Shown here: in pieces, positions 36,860-46,007 of the stretch | Layout of the letters: every line of letters starts with the position of its first letter | Numbering within the stretch: position 1 is the first letter of the stretch | Origin: Saccharobesus litoralis | GTDB lineage: Bacteria > Pseudomonadota > Gammaproteobacteria > Enterobacterales > Alteromonadaceae | Reading direction: 5' to 3' | Length of the DNA: 64,000 bases | NCBI RefSeq assembly: GCF_003063625.1 | Contig: NZ_CP026604.1 | Span: 3,016,065-3,080,064 of the forward strand | Made by a program: the position numbers and the translations under genes | Notes under the pieces: generated by a model | Told to the model about the DNA's origin: nothing | The model's database searches: none | Seen by the model: the letters and a program-made list of their open reading frames with translations, nothing else

Positions 36860-38413
36860 CTAAATTTTCTCCGGTTCTGGCCCTTGTGTTAAAGCTTGGG
36901 CGTATTCAGGGAGTGGTATTACGGCTTGGAAACTTTGGTTTCGGCCATTGGATTTACATTGGTACAAGGCTTTATCAGCCATTTGGATCATTTCTGTTGG
37001 TGTATGGTCAGCATGAGCTTGCGCGGTAACTCCGCCAATACACACTGTGACAACTCTGTCTTGGCTGGCAATGTTACGTTCATGTTTAAGTGCTAAATCG
37101 GCGATGGCGTTGGTTAAGCGTTTAATCACTTTGCTTAAGCCGGCTTCGTCGGTGTCTGGTAAAAGGATAAGAAACTCTTCGCCGCCAAAACGCGCGACCT
37201 GATCACAAGGCCGTTTTACTTGGGCTTGCAGTGTATTGGCAATGGTTTTTAAGCATTTGTCGCCAGCACAGTGACCATATAAATCGTTAAAGCCTTTAAA
37301 ATAATCAACATCCAACATTAAGATAGATAGGGTTGATTGGTCTCGGCAGGCTTGGCGCCATTCTTTTTGTAAATTATCGGCTAATGCCCGTTTGTTTAGC
37401 AGGCCAGTTAAGCCATCAATTAGCGCATGTTCAGACAAGGTGCTGAGTATTTGATAGTTAGTTATTCTGGCATGAATAATCGGAAATACATTTTTATCCA
37501 TATTATCTAATTCAAGTATATCGCTGGCACCCAGTAAAAATCCTTGTTTTAGAATAGGGCTGTTAGTAAAGGGGGCGACACCTATCACAGGAACAAACTC
37601 TTTGACGCCTGGGTCTTGTTTAAGACGGCCTAAATCAACCCATGGATCCATCATGCTGACATCGATATAAAAAATTATGGCTTTAACAATGTGGCGATGC
37701 TTGTATAACCTGAATTCCGATACGTTTTTAAAGATTAGTGTGTGCAATCCGGACTCTTCAGCAGCAAATAATGGCTCAAGGTTGGGTAAACCGATTAGGG
37801 CTACGACAGGTTTACTACCTGCTTCACAAGTTGCGGGTTCGGGATTATCGGCTTGATAAGTACCACGAATAAAGCTTTTAATATTATTGATATGTTGTAA
37901 GCCGAGTAAAACTCCATTGCTTTCACATACCATAGCAGGTAGTCGTTTTTCTGTATCATGACTGGCCCAAAATTGTTGCCATTGGTTGAATGTATCAATA
38001 GCGCTATTGGACACTTTTAAGCTGCGCTTATTAACATGCTTGAGTAGATCGGACAGTACATATTGGTCGGAAATATCGAGTCCTTGTTGCCAATAGGCGC
38101 GAAAAGCATGAGTGCGAAATAGCGCGGCTTTGGGTTTGTCTATTTCGTAAAGAGAAATGTAATACAGGATAACCAGTTGCGTGTTTACGCATAGGCTGGG
38201 CTTTTTGATAGAGACTTCAGCAGCGCGTTGTTTAAGCAAAGTAAACTCGTCATGCAGTTGTTTTTTTTGCTCTAGGGTATTCGCCGTGCTGACAATTTGT
38301 GGGTTGTGTTCGATAAAACACCATTCCACTTCGTTTGCTAAGCCCAGTTGCGTTATTCTTTCATGCTGGGCAAAACAAAACGGGCAATTAAAATCACAAA
38401 ATATCTTCACCAT
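36860..38413 (-). CDS. DsbA-like thiol domain fused to receiver-like and GGDEF domains
   Basis: From the ATG at 38413 the protein has 517 residues; a TTG at 38476 is less likely because the thiol domain begins right after the ATG. Residues 1 to about 185 look like a cytoplasmic DsbA/FrnE-type fold: VKIFCDFNCPFC with CPFC at 10-13, and the cis-Pro region RLPAMVCESNGVLLG near 156-170. Residues about 200-320 resemble a receiver with an Asp in FYIDVSMMDPW but without the usual Lys. The C-terminal GGDEF domain has LMLDVDYFKGFNDLYGH and GGEEF at 409-413, and a matching inhibitory site RPCD at 400-403, five residues before it. It should make cyclic-di-GMP and be feedback-inhibited. A redox or thiol signal is inferred. 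There is no membrane segment. Confidence 0.85.
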   Translation of the reverse strand: MVKIFCDFNCPFCFAQHERITQLGLANEVEWCFIEHNPQIVSTANTLEQKKQLHDEFTLLKQRAAEVSIKKPSLCVNTQLVILYYISLYEIDKPKAALFRTHAFRAYWQQGLDISDQYVLSDLLKHVNKRSLKVSNSAIDTFNQWQQFWASHDTEKRLPAMVCESNGVLLGLQHINNIKSFIRGTYQADNPEPATCEAGSKPVVALIGLPNLEPLFAAEESGLHTLIFKNVSEFRLYKHRHIVKAIIFYIDVSMMDPWVDLGRLKQDPGVKEFVPVIGVAPFTNSPILKQGFLLGASDILELDNMDKNVFPIIHARITNYQILSTLSEHALIDGLTGLLNKRALADNLQKEWRQACRDQSTLSILMLDVDYFKGFNDLYGHCAGDKCLKTIANTLQAQVKRPCDQVARFGGEEFLILLPDTDEAGLSKVIKRLTNAIADLALKHERNIASQDRVVTVCIGGVTAQAHADHTPTEMIQMADKALYQCKSNGRNQSFQAVIPLPEYAQALTQGPEPEKI

Positions 38414-38701
38414 AACAGTGTTCCGAGTTAACTGCTGTTTACACTCAAGCAGGTGGGCGATTGATTTTTTATACAAACATAGTTGACCACGAACTTCAGT
38501 AAGTAAAGGTAATATGCCGAATTAATTGATTTATTCTTGAAGGTGAAATGGAAAATATTGTAAGTGGTTGTTTGTTAAGCGTTAGTGTAATACAGTATTT
38601 CTTGATTTTTGTCAGGGGCTTAAAAACCTGTGTGAATACGTATTCAATGCAAATTCAATGGGGCTTTGGTTAATGATTGGTTATGCTTGTGTAAAATTTG
38701 T

Positions 38702-39244
38702 TCACAACGGTGTTTGACTAAGTTGGGTATAAAGTAATGCGCTGGGCTTAAGTTCGCTATTGGTGATCTTAACCGCAAACGATACGTACTTGGCTTGAGT
38801 GTTGTGCGGCAGTTCAAGGCTTAAATTACTGGCATTAGACGAGTAAATTAGCTGAAAAACCACGCCGTCACTGGCCGTCACACTGTAAACCGATTCGTCA
38901 GGGTTGACGCGCATATGGCCAAAGCCAAACTGGTGATGCCAGTCGACATTGGAAATTTTAAAATCGAGGGTGGGGCTTTTCTCATCCATTCGACTGAGTT
39001 CGATGTTTTTCAACCAATATATTTGCTGGTTAGCATCAAAGGTGAATTTAAATTCGTCAACATGGCTCCAATAGTTGATATGACTAGGCAGGTATAAGTC
39101 GTAATCCAGCTTGAAGCCCGGCAGTTGAGCAAATTCGGCAAAGGATAGCGACTTTGTCACAGGGTCAGACAAGGTAAAAACCTTGTCACAGCCTAATGTG
39201 GATAAAATTAAGCACACGAAAATAACAAGACGCTTGATATTCAT
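38702..39244 (-). CDS. Lipoprotein of unknown function
   Basis: From Met at 39244 the protein has 180 residues; an upstream in-frame start would add 13. NIKRLVIFVCLILSTLGC is a lipoprotein signal with the acylated Cys at 19. The mature part is mainly beta (FKLDYDLYLPSHINYWSHVDEFKFTF-like strands). No family is recognised. It is divergent from the OmpR-type regulator at 39297, only 52 bases away, so the two may share a promoter and be functionally linked. Confidence 0.75.
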   Translation of the reverse strand: MNIKRLVIFVCLILSTLGCDKVFTLSDPVTKSLSFAEFAQLPGFKLDYDLYLPSHINYWSHVDEFKFTFDANQQIYWLKNIELSRMDEKSPTLDFKISNVDWHHQFGFGHMRVNPDESVYSVTASDGVVFQLIYSSNASNLSLELPHNTQAKYVSFAVKITNSELKPSALLYTQLSQTPL

Positions 39245-39296
39245 AATTGGGTTGTTGGCATTTTTTGAAAGCAAACGATACACAGGTGTTTAAAGA

Positions 39297-39974
39297 ATGA
39301 CAATACGCGTTTTATTAGTTGAAGATGATGCTAGATTAGCTGACTCAGTTATGCAATTTTTTGAACTGTTCGATATCGCCGTCGACCCTTGCAACAATGG
39401 TCGGCAAGCTGTGTCTTTAATGCAGGCTAACGACTATGATGTCGTGGTTAGCGATGTCAATATGCCAAAAATGAATGGTTTACAGTTTTGTAAATATTTA
39501 CGTGATGAAGGCATTAACATCCCATTTATCTTTGTTTCCGCCAACGACGATATCGAAGATAAATTAGCTGGCTTTGATACGGGTGCCGATGACTACCTAA
39601 CTAAACCGTTTGAATTACGTGAATTAATGGCGCGTGTTAACGTATTGTCCAAGCGTCGTAGCGGCCAATCAAATAAATTGTCGATTGATGAATTTCCACT
39701 GCATATCAACTTTAATCAGCGTGTAGCTACGCGTGATGATCAGCAACTTAAGCTAACCCCGTCTGGCTGGAAAATGCTTGAAAAATTAGCGCGTAATTAT
39801 CCAGAGCCCGTTAGCAAAGCCGACTTAGAATTCGCCATTTGGGGTGATGAATTACCCGACAGCAACGCCCTAAAAGTGCATATTCATAACCTACGTAAAA
39901 GCATAGATAAACCCTTTACCTTCCCCATTTTACAAGCGGTAAATGGCTTTGGTTTTAGATTGGCTCGGTGTTAG
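39297..39974 (+). CDS. OmpR-family response regulator
   Basis: The protein has 225 residues. The receiver domain has LVEDDARLADS at the start, phospho-acceptor Asp at 53 (VVSDVNMP) and TKPF at about 102-105. The C-terminal winged helix contains LKLTPSGWKMLEKLARNYPEPVSKADLEFAIWGDELPDSNALKVHIHNLRKSID, the OmpR/PhoB fold. It is followed by the sensor kinase at 40328 after a repeat-filled gap. Three CTTAAC-N5-CTTAAC boxes between the TonB receptor and pullulanase genes 6 kb away are of the type bound by PmrA/QseB-class regulators, so it may control glucan uptake. That link is inference. Confidence 0.9.
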   Translation: MTIRVLLVEDDARLADSVMQFFELFDIAVDPCNNGRQAVSLMQANDYDVVVSDVNMPKMNGLQFCKYLRDEGINIPFIFVSANDDIEDKLAGFDTGADDYLTKPFELRELMARVNVLSKRRSGQSNKLSIDEFPLHINFNQRVATRDDQQLKLTPSGWKMLEKLARNYPEPVSKADLEFAIWGDELPDSNALKVHIHNLRKSIDKPFTFPILQAVNGFGFRLARC

Positions 39975-39990
39975 TATTGTTTGCTTGTTT

Positions 39991-40295
39991 GTAGGCGAGC
40001 ATTTATGCTTGCAGAGCCGAATTTATTTCGGCTAGCACAAGGTTTGTCGATGTAAAATTGACCCTACAATTTAGCAAATGGTTAATTGAATCTGTTGTAG
40101 AATTGACTATCACTCGTGATGTTAGATTAAATAAACTACTTCAGGCTGAGCTCGCTTTAGGTGCCTACTTTTGGTGTCAAAGTCTTTTTACTTTCTGACT
40201 TATCGACACTTCGACTGCTTCGCGCTCAGTGTGAACTTACAATTAATCAAAATTTACTGAACTCGTACTATGATGGCAGGTTCGCAAGCATAAAT
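39991..40295. repeat. Cluster of palindromic repeats between regulator and kinase genes
   Basis: GTAGGCGAGCATTTATGCTT at 39991-40019 and its inverse GCAAGCATAAATGCTCGCC at 40274-40293 face each other. Between them, at 40030-40069, is the GCACAAGGTTTGTCGATG...GACCCTACAA unit. The whole 353-base gap splits what would normally be a tight regulator-kinase operon. Confidence 0.75.
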
Positions 40296-40327
40296 GCTCG
40301 CCCACAAATAAAACCAAACCAATAACA

Positions 40328-41617
40328 ATGCATACTTTAAGCAAATCATACCGCTACCATCTAACCCTTTGGGTCGCCTTATTAGGTGCGCTACTCGTGT
40401 GTCTGTTTATTGGTTTTAAGTTTGTTCACTTTCATTTCCAATTAGCTCAGCAACAAGCGGTGCAACTGAGTGAATTTACCCGTCGCTCGATTACGCGTTT
40501 AGAAGCTAACCCCAATAAATTTATTGGGGATAACCCTGTTAAATTGGGTAATCGAAAAATGCAGTTGGTAGCGGGGTATGATCAATTAAAACAGTATGTT
40601 CCTTACATTCCTGAACAGTTAACTAAGCTTGAAAAAAACAAAGTCAGCATGGTGCTTGATAGTTTCAATGGCTTATTTGCGATCGCTAACTTTTCGATTG
40701 TTTATCCAGTGGTTTTTCAAGGTCAAGATTACTTTGCGTTTTTTCGTTATAAACCCGATTTTAACGACGAGCACCTAGAAGCCGAGCTCGCGCAAAGCTT
40801 ACAGCCTGTTATTTTTACTTCAGCTTTTATTATTGCCTTGTTGTTTTTTGTGCAGTTGATTTACACCTATAAAATGGATAACAACGTGCGTGAATTGGCT
40901 GATTGGGCGCAAAATTTGTCGATGAAAAATCAGCCGCAAGCGCCGCCGCAAATGCGTGTGCAGGGTTTGAACCCATTAGCCACTATGGTTAATAACAGCT
41001 TACAAGCCTTTAATACAGTATTAGAAAAAGAGCATTCATTTGCCCGTTTTACCAGCCATGAACTGCGCACCCAAGTGGCTATTTTGTCGGCCAATATGGA
41101 AATTCTTGATGCTATTATGGCTGATCTTCGTCCGTCTGAACGCAAAGTTTTATTCCGTATGGAGCAAGTGGTTTCGGACATGAAATACCAAACCGAAGCG
41201 CTATTGTGGATTAGTAAGCAGGCTGAAAAAGACATTGAGTTTAGTGATTGCCAATTACGAAAAATGATTGACAAGTCAGTGACTGATAATCAGCCGCTGT
41301 TGTTAGATAAGCCGGTATCTATTGAAATTGTCGGTGCTGATCAAGTTATTTCCTCTCATCCTACTTTATTGCAAATTGCCTTGAATAACCTTATTCGTAA
41401 CGCAGTGCAAAATACTCATCAAGGTAAAATTGTGATCAGCCTTGATAACCACAGTTTAACCATTCTCAATCAAGACATGACCCAAGATGAACAAGCTAAT
41501 AGCACTGAAGGCTTCGGTATAGGTTTAGTCATTGTCGAAAAAATTGTCGAGCGTTTAAAGCTTAGCTACCAAGTTGAACCATTAAATAATGGCCGTTGGG
41601 TTAAGTTAGTTTGGTAG
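40328..41617 (+). CDS. Two-component sensor kinase with atypical catalytic motifs
   Basis: The protein has 429 residues. Membrane segments at about 13-33 and 160-180 bound a periplasmic sensor of about 125 residues. The dimerization motif is HELRTQ with His244, where the usual proline is Gln249. The N-box (LNNLIRNAVQNT) and a G2-like GFGIGLVIVEKIVERL are present, but the DxGxG (G1) motif is not apparent between them; that stretch reads LTILNQDM. It may bind ATP weakly or act mostly as a phosphatase. The partner is the OmpR-type regulator upstream. The signal is unknown; a glucan-related ligand is a guess from context. Confidence 0.82.
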   Translation: MHTLSKSYRYHLTLWVALLGALLVCLFIGFKFVHFHFQLAQQQAVQLSEFTRRSITRLEANPNKFIGDNPVKLGNRKMQLVAGYDQLKQYVPYIPEQLTKLEKNKVSMVLDSFNGLFAIANFSIVYPVVFQGQDYFAFFRYKPDFNDEHLEAELAQSLQPVIFTSAFIIALLFFVQLIYTYKMDNNVRELADWAQNLSMKNQPQAPPQMRVQGLNPLATMVNNSLQAFNTVLEKEHSFARFTSHELRTQVAILSANMEILDAIMADLRPSERKVLFRMEQVVSDMKYQTEALLWISKQAEKDIEFSDCQLRKMIDKSVTDNQPLLLDKPVSIEIVGADQVISSHPTLLQIALNNLIRNAVQNTHQGKIVISLDNHSLTILNQDMTQDEQANSTEGFGIGLVIVEKIVERLKLSYQVEPLNNGRWVKLVW

Positions 41618-41656
41618 TTGGCTATGGCTGGATATTTAGCCGAAAACCCCGTTTTT

Positions 41657-42250
41657 GTGGCGAGCATTTATGCTTGCAAAACCTTTGTAGGGTCGATTTT
41701 ACATCGACAAACCTTGTGCTAATCGAAGAAAACCCAGCCCTGAAATGACAAAGTGTTTGCAGGAATAAATCCTGCCCTACAAAAATTCTGACTTTTTATC
41801 ATTTGTAGGGTCGATTTTATATCGACAAACCTCGTGCTAGCCAAAGTGAATTTGGCTTTATATTATTAAACACCTTGCGAACCTTTCGGGGGTTTTTTAC
41901 ACCCTCTAACAATAGGTTTTTAAATGACAACGTGTTTGCAGGAATAAATCCTGCCCTACAAAAGTTCTGACTTTTTATCATTTGTAGGGTCGATTTTACA
42001 TCGACAAACCTTGTGCTAGCCGAAGAAAACCCAGCCCTGAAATGACAAAGTGTTTGCAGGAATAAATCCTGCCCTACAAAAGTTCTGACTTTTTATCATT
42101 TGTAGGGTCGATTTTACATCGACAAACCTCGTGCTAACCGAAGAAAACCCAGCCTTGAAATGACAAAGTGTTTGCAGGAATAAATCCTGCCTTACAAAAC
42201 ATCTGACTTTTTTCATTTGTAGGGTCGATTTTATATCGACAAACCTCGTG
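41657..42250. repeat. Array of 117-118-bp direct repeats built from two hairpins
   Basis: TTTGTAGGGTCGATTTTA-type units begin at 41684, 41802, 41981, 42099 and 42216. Spacings are 118, 179, 118 and 117 bases; the 179 spacing contains a diverged unit with its own GTTTTTTACACC stretch. Each period holds a GTCGAT/ATCGAC hairpin and a GCAGGA/TCCTGC hairpin. TTTGTAGGG and CCCTACAAA form 9-bp inverted arms between them. A GAGCATTTATGCTTGC repeat lies at 41661. No gene fits the region. Confidence 0.9.
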
Positions 42251-42270
42251 CTTGCAGAATATGCAAACAC

Positions 42271-42304
42271 AAAAAAGCCCCAGCAAGCGTTAACTTGCTG
42301 GGGC
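42271..42304 (-). terminator. Terminator of the TonB-dependent receptor gene
   Basis: GCCCCAGCAAG at 42277-42287 pairs with CTTGCTGGGGC at 42294-42304, an 11-bp stem, and the minus strand continues into six T residues. It lies about 60 bases beyond the receptor stop codon. Confidence 0.92.
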
Positions 42305-42365
42305 AACACTCACAAGGAGTATACACAACTGAGAGCTGCGTTCTTTATTTCAAAGAACAGAGCTC

Positions 42366-45300
42366 TTAGAAGCTGTAGTTCATACCTAAGAAGTAGTTAC
42401 GACCAAAGTATTGGATCGTACCTGTCTTGGTCTTATCGCCGAAGTATGAGCGGTTAGCTTCGTCAGTTAAGTTGTTGATAGATAAGGTGACATTTAGGTT
42501 ATCGTTGACACTGTATTTCACCTGATAATCTAAAATTGTTTCTTCAGTGAAGTAGGCTGATTGGTCTTGGCCGGTAGCAATTTGCCGACCTAAGTAGCCT
42601 TCACGATGGCGGGCATTTAAGTAGGTATCGATAATGCCTTCGTAGTTGTAGAACAAGGTAAAGCTATAAATATTCGGCGATAAACCTTCAATCGGGGTAT
42701 TAACATCGCCTTGGCCATTACCAATATTTATAGTGCGCTGAATTTCACTTTCAGTATGTGAGTAACTACCGGTAAAGCCTAAGCCAGACCAAGCACCCGG
42801 TAAAAACTTAAAGGTTTGCGTATAGCCAATTTCATAACCACGGACATAACCACCTTTTTCGTTGTTTACCGTTACGCTTAAATCACCAGGTTCAACCGCT
42901 TGGCCGCTATCATTGGTCTCAGGTAGTTCGATGCCCGCCGCCGCGAAATCAAAATCAAAGATAGTGGTTGTATCGGTAAAGGATTCAATATCTTTGTTGT
43001 ACAAGGCGATAAATAGGTTACCGTCGGTCTCTGCGAAGTAATGCTCAAATGACAAGTCCACTTGGGTTGCTAAAAACGGCTCAAGATACGGGCTGGTTGT
43101 CATATCGACGTTAACTACGTTTTTGCCATCGCGCGGTCGTTTGTTTTGGTAATTGTAGTTACCACTGACTGCCATTTGCGCCATATCAGGTCGTGCCATC
43201 ACGCGAGCTACCGCAAATTTGATGTAGTCGTTGTCAGTAATGCCTAAGCTTAAGTTAAGTGAAGGTAAAATATTGTCAAACTTGTGACTAATTTGCGTAT
43301 ATCGGTGTGATGCTTCAGTTTTTCCAACATCATCCGTAATTGGGTCACCGGTTTCAATTGTTTCGAGAATTTGTTGGCCATCTTTATCTTCAACAATATT
43401 GCCATCAGCATCGCGTTTAAATTCACGCGAGCTAGGTGCCGGTGTAACGCCAAAGGCGGTTTGTTCGGTTTCAACCCAACGTACGCCAATATTACCGGTT
43501 AATGGCATGTCGAATACTGTGGTGTCGATATTAGCCATAAAGAAAGCGGAAGTGACTTTTTCGGTAATGTCGCGGTCGTTGGTTATAGTCCAATCGGCAC
43601 CATCCCATACATCTACTGCCTCGCGGCTTAATGGATTACCTTGAGAGTCAACTAACCATTTATCAAGAATGGCTTCGTTATCAATGGCCAAAAATGAAGG
43701 TAAAGAGCTAAATTCGCCACCTAAATCTACCACTGTCACTTCGTCAGCACTAAGTTGATACGGGGCAAAACGGTGCTTTTCTTTTCCCCCTTCCCAAACA
43801 ATGTAATTACCGGCACGCATGTCATCCCATGAACGCTTATTTAGGTGCTGACCGTCTTCAAAGTGACCTGGACCACCATACGACCATACCCCACGCTCTA
43901 ATGTGTGGGTACGCTTAGATGCACGAACGCCTGCTTCAAGGCTACTTAAGAAGTCGTTGTCCATAAAATATTGAAAATCCAAACGAACGGCATCGGCTTG
44001 GTTTTCTTCAAAGCGCGGGAATTGAGAATAGCTGGTAACCATCATTTTATTAATGTCGGTAAAGTCGATAGCTTGACCCGCAGCATTGCTAATATTGACT
44101 TGTGGCACTTGCAAGGCATTCATTTGGTACTGCATAACCAAGTCGGTTTCAACTTTTGGCGTGGCGGCACTTGCGTCTTCAAACATCAAAATGCTCATGG
44201 TGCGGTCAAATGAATCTTCTGACGCTTTAGAATGCGATAAATCTAAGCTGACTTTAAACTCGTCATTTTGCCAAGTGGTGTTAAAGCCTAAGGTTAATAC
44301 TTCACTATTGGTGGTGGCATCGTCGGCCATATTGGTGATGTGTAGCGGATTAACACCACTATTGCCGTTGGCATCTTGACAAGGGGCTTGAACTTTACCA
44401 TTTGAAATAGCTTTACATGGCTCGTTAGCATCGTATTGGGCAAACGGGTTGCTTAATGAAGCATGATAGGTACCACCAATTAATGAGTAGCCGTTATCTT
44501 CGTTACCAATAACAATGGGGTCGCTCAGCTCTAGCGTGCGTAAGTGCTCTGTCGAGTTAACGCCCCACAAACCGTTTACAGATAAACCGCGATCCCATTT
44601 TTTTGAATCAAATTGCGAGTAAAAAGCATCGGCTTTCATGGTTAATTCGTCGGTCGGTTGCCATACAATGGCCGACATCACACCGTTGCGCACATCTTCA
44701 CCACCGCGCGCCATCATTTCAAAGCCGCTACTATAAGCTAAACAGCTATTTTCACGCCAAAACGCATCGGTATCTGGGTTGCCACAATCACTTTTACCGG
44801 TAATACCGTCGTAACGCACTTGATCGTAGTTAAAGTCGTAACCAACAAATTGGGTTGAAACACTGGGTTGGAATAAGCGAGCAACGCCTAGCGCCACGCC
44901 TAAGGTTTCGTCTAAAAATTTACCTTGATAGGATAGGCTTAATCTATGGCCGACAGAGGCGGCATCAGGGTGATCACCCGCGCGAGAATTTGAGGTGAGC
45001 TGAGCATTTAAATTAAACTTTTGCTCTTCACTAATATTAAGCGGGTTGGCGGTTTGTAAATCGATAGTACCGGCAACACCACCTTCAATTAACGAAGCCT
45101 TTTGTGATTTGTGTACCTGAGCTGTGGTAATTAACTCTGAAGGAAATTGTGAAAACTCAACGGTACGGCCACCGGAAGAAGAAACTTGCTCGCGACCATT
45201 CAAGGTTGAAAATACATATTGACCTGAAAGACCACGAATATTCAGTTCGCTTGATTGACCACCATTACGCACTGAGGTTACCCCAGGTAAGCGGGATAAT

Positions 45301-45560
45301 GCATCGGCAATGGACAAATCAGGTAATGAACCTAAATCATCTGCGGTAATTGCATCGACCATGGTATCGGAGAAACGTTTCATGTTAACCGATTCGATAA
45401 CACTGCGTTGGAAACCACGCACTTCAATAACTTCGGTATCTTGTGCTTGTTCTTGAGCAAGCTGCTCGTCGTTTTCTGCTTCGTTAGCCAACGCTTGGGT
45501 CGCAGATAGGCTAGTCGCTAAAACCGCCATGGTGATTAAATTAGGTTTAAAGTGATTCAT
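42366..45560 (-). CDS. TonB-dependent outer-membrane receptor, probably for alpha-glucan fragments
   Basis: The protein has 1064 residues. A signal peptide (cleavage after SATQALA) is followed by a TonB-box region around TEVIEVRG, the plug domain (MVDAITADDLGSLPDLSIADALSRLPGV, LNIRGLSGQYV), and a large beta-barrel ending in an aromatic residue (YFLGMNYSF). It is of the long Alteromonadales type used for oligosaccharides such as maltodextrins. The divergent pullulanase lipoprotein supplies a likely substrate, debranched starch or glycogen pieces, and shared regulatory boxes lie between. It needs TonB-ExbBD, which are not in this window. Substrate is inferred from context. Confidence 0.9.
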   Translation of the reverse strand: MNHFKPNLITMAVLATSLSATQALANEAENDEQLAQEQAQDTEVIEVRGFQRSVIESVNMKRFSDTMVDAITADDLGSLPDLSIADALSRLPGVTSVRNGGQSSELNIRGLSGQYVFSTLNGREQVSSSGGRTVEFSQFPSELITTAQVHKSQKASLIEGGVAGTIDLQTANPLNISEEQKFNLNAQLTSNSRAGDHPDAASVGHRLSLSYQGKFLDETLGVALGVARLFQPSVSTQFVGYDFNYDQVRYDGITGKSDCGNPDTDAFWRENSCLAYSSGFEMMARGGEDVRNGVMSAIVWQPTDELTMKADAFYSQFDSKKWDRGLSVNGLWGVNSTEHLRTLELSDPIVIGNEDNGYSLIGGTYHASLSNPFAQYDANEPCKAISNGKVQAPCQDANGNSGVNPLHITNMADDATTNSEVLTLGFNTTWQNDEFKVSLDLSHSKASEDSFDRTMSILMFEDASAATPKVETDLVMQYQMNALQVPQVNISNAAGQAIDFTDINKMMVTSYSQFPRFEENQADAVRLDFQYFMDNDFLSSLEAGVRASKRTHTLERGVWSYGGPGHFEDGQHLNKRSWDDMRAGNYIVWEGGKEKHRFAPYQLSADEVTVVDLGGEFSSLPSFLAIDNEAILDKWLVDSQGNPLSREAVDVWDGADWTITNDRDITEKVTSAFFMANIDTTVFDMPLTGNIGVRWVETEQTAFGVTPAPSSREFKRDADGNIVEDKDGQQILETIETGDPITDDVGKTEASHRYTQISHKFDNILPSLNLSLGITDNDYIKFAVARVMARPDMAQMAVSGNYNYQNKRPRDGKNVVNVDMTTSPYLEPFLATQVDLSFEHYFAETDGNLFIALYNKDIESFTDTTTIFDFDFAAAGIELPETNDSGQAVEPGDLSVTVNNEKGGYVRGYEIGYTQTFKFLPGAWSGLGFTGSYSHTESEIQRTINIGNGQGDVNTPIEGLSPNIYSFTLFYNYEGIIDTYLNARHREGYLGRQIATGQDQSAYFTEETILDYQVKYSVNDNLNVTLSINNLTDEANRSYFGDKTKTGTIQYFGRNYFLGMNYSF

Positions 45561-45714
45561 TGCGTCTTTATCCTCAATTTCACTTACGTGATCCGCTTTC
45601 AGCTATTATTGTGCAGTTAACACTTTGATTATTAAGCTGAAACCTTATTCGTAACTTGACTGCCGAGCGTGCAATTAAGCTTGTCGCCAGTCGATAAGCT
45701 TTTTCAGGATTGGC

Positions 45715-45748
45715 ACATTACGCTAGAGAAAGTTAAGAAGCGGTTAAG
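45715..45748 (-). promoter_or_regulatory. Receptor promoter with CTTAAC-N5-CTTAAC box
   Basis: On the minus strand CTTAAC occurs twice with exactly five bases between (45748-45732), then eleven bases to a candidate -10 TAATGT (45720-45715). The same geometry is seen at 45888-45921 for the pullulanase gene. The box and its copy are a 22-bp inverted repeat with one mismatch. Confidence 0.6.
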
Positions 45749-45773
45749 AAAAACGGATAAACCCTGTTTTTTT

Positions 45774-45790
45774 CTTAACCCAAGCTTAAC
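45774..45790 (+). promoter_or_regulatory. Second CTTAAC-N5-CTTAAC box
   Basis: CTTAAC-CCAAG-CTTAAC has the same spacing as the two flanking boxes. It lies between them and might serve co-operative or looping binding of an OmpR-class regulator. Confidence 0.55.
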
Positions 45791-45887
45791 GGCTTGTTTG
45801 CTGGTGTTTGTTGTTAAGTTTATGAAAATAAATGATTTTTATTTAAATTTGATACTGTAATCAAACAAAATTCAATTAATTAATTTT

Positions 45888-45921
45888 CTTAACCGTTTCT
45901 TAACTTGCGACTTTCTATCCT
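45888..45921 (+). promoter_or_regulatory. Pullulanase promoter with CTTAAC-N5-CTTAAC box
   Basis: CTTAAC-CGTTT-CTTAAC at 45888-45904 is followed after eleven bases by the candidate -10 TATCCT at 45916-45921, with no good -35 hexamer, as expected for an activator-dependent promoter. The start codon is 87 bases further on. Confidence 0.6.
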
Positions 45922-46007
45922 TTACCCACTAACTAGAAAAATCGATTTAATGAACTGTTATAAACACTCTGTTTACAGCGGTAGAAAAATAGGATCGGAG
46001 TAAGAAA

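Noticed and set aside
41657-42250. CRISPR array
   Set aside because: The periods are about 118 bases with near-identical spacers, the units are internally palindromic and occur singly elsewhere, and no cas genes are present.
42016-42309. A 97-residue coding frame on the minus strand
   Set aside because: It is made entirely of the repeat units and shows the same peptide segment twice, as expected for a chance frame through repeats.
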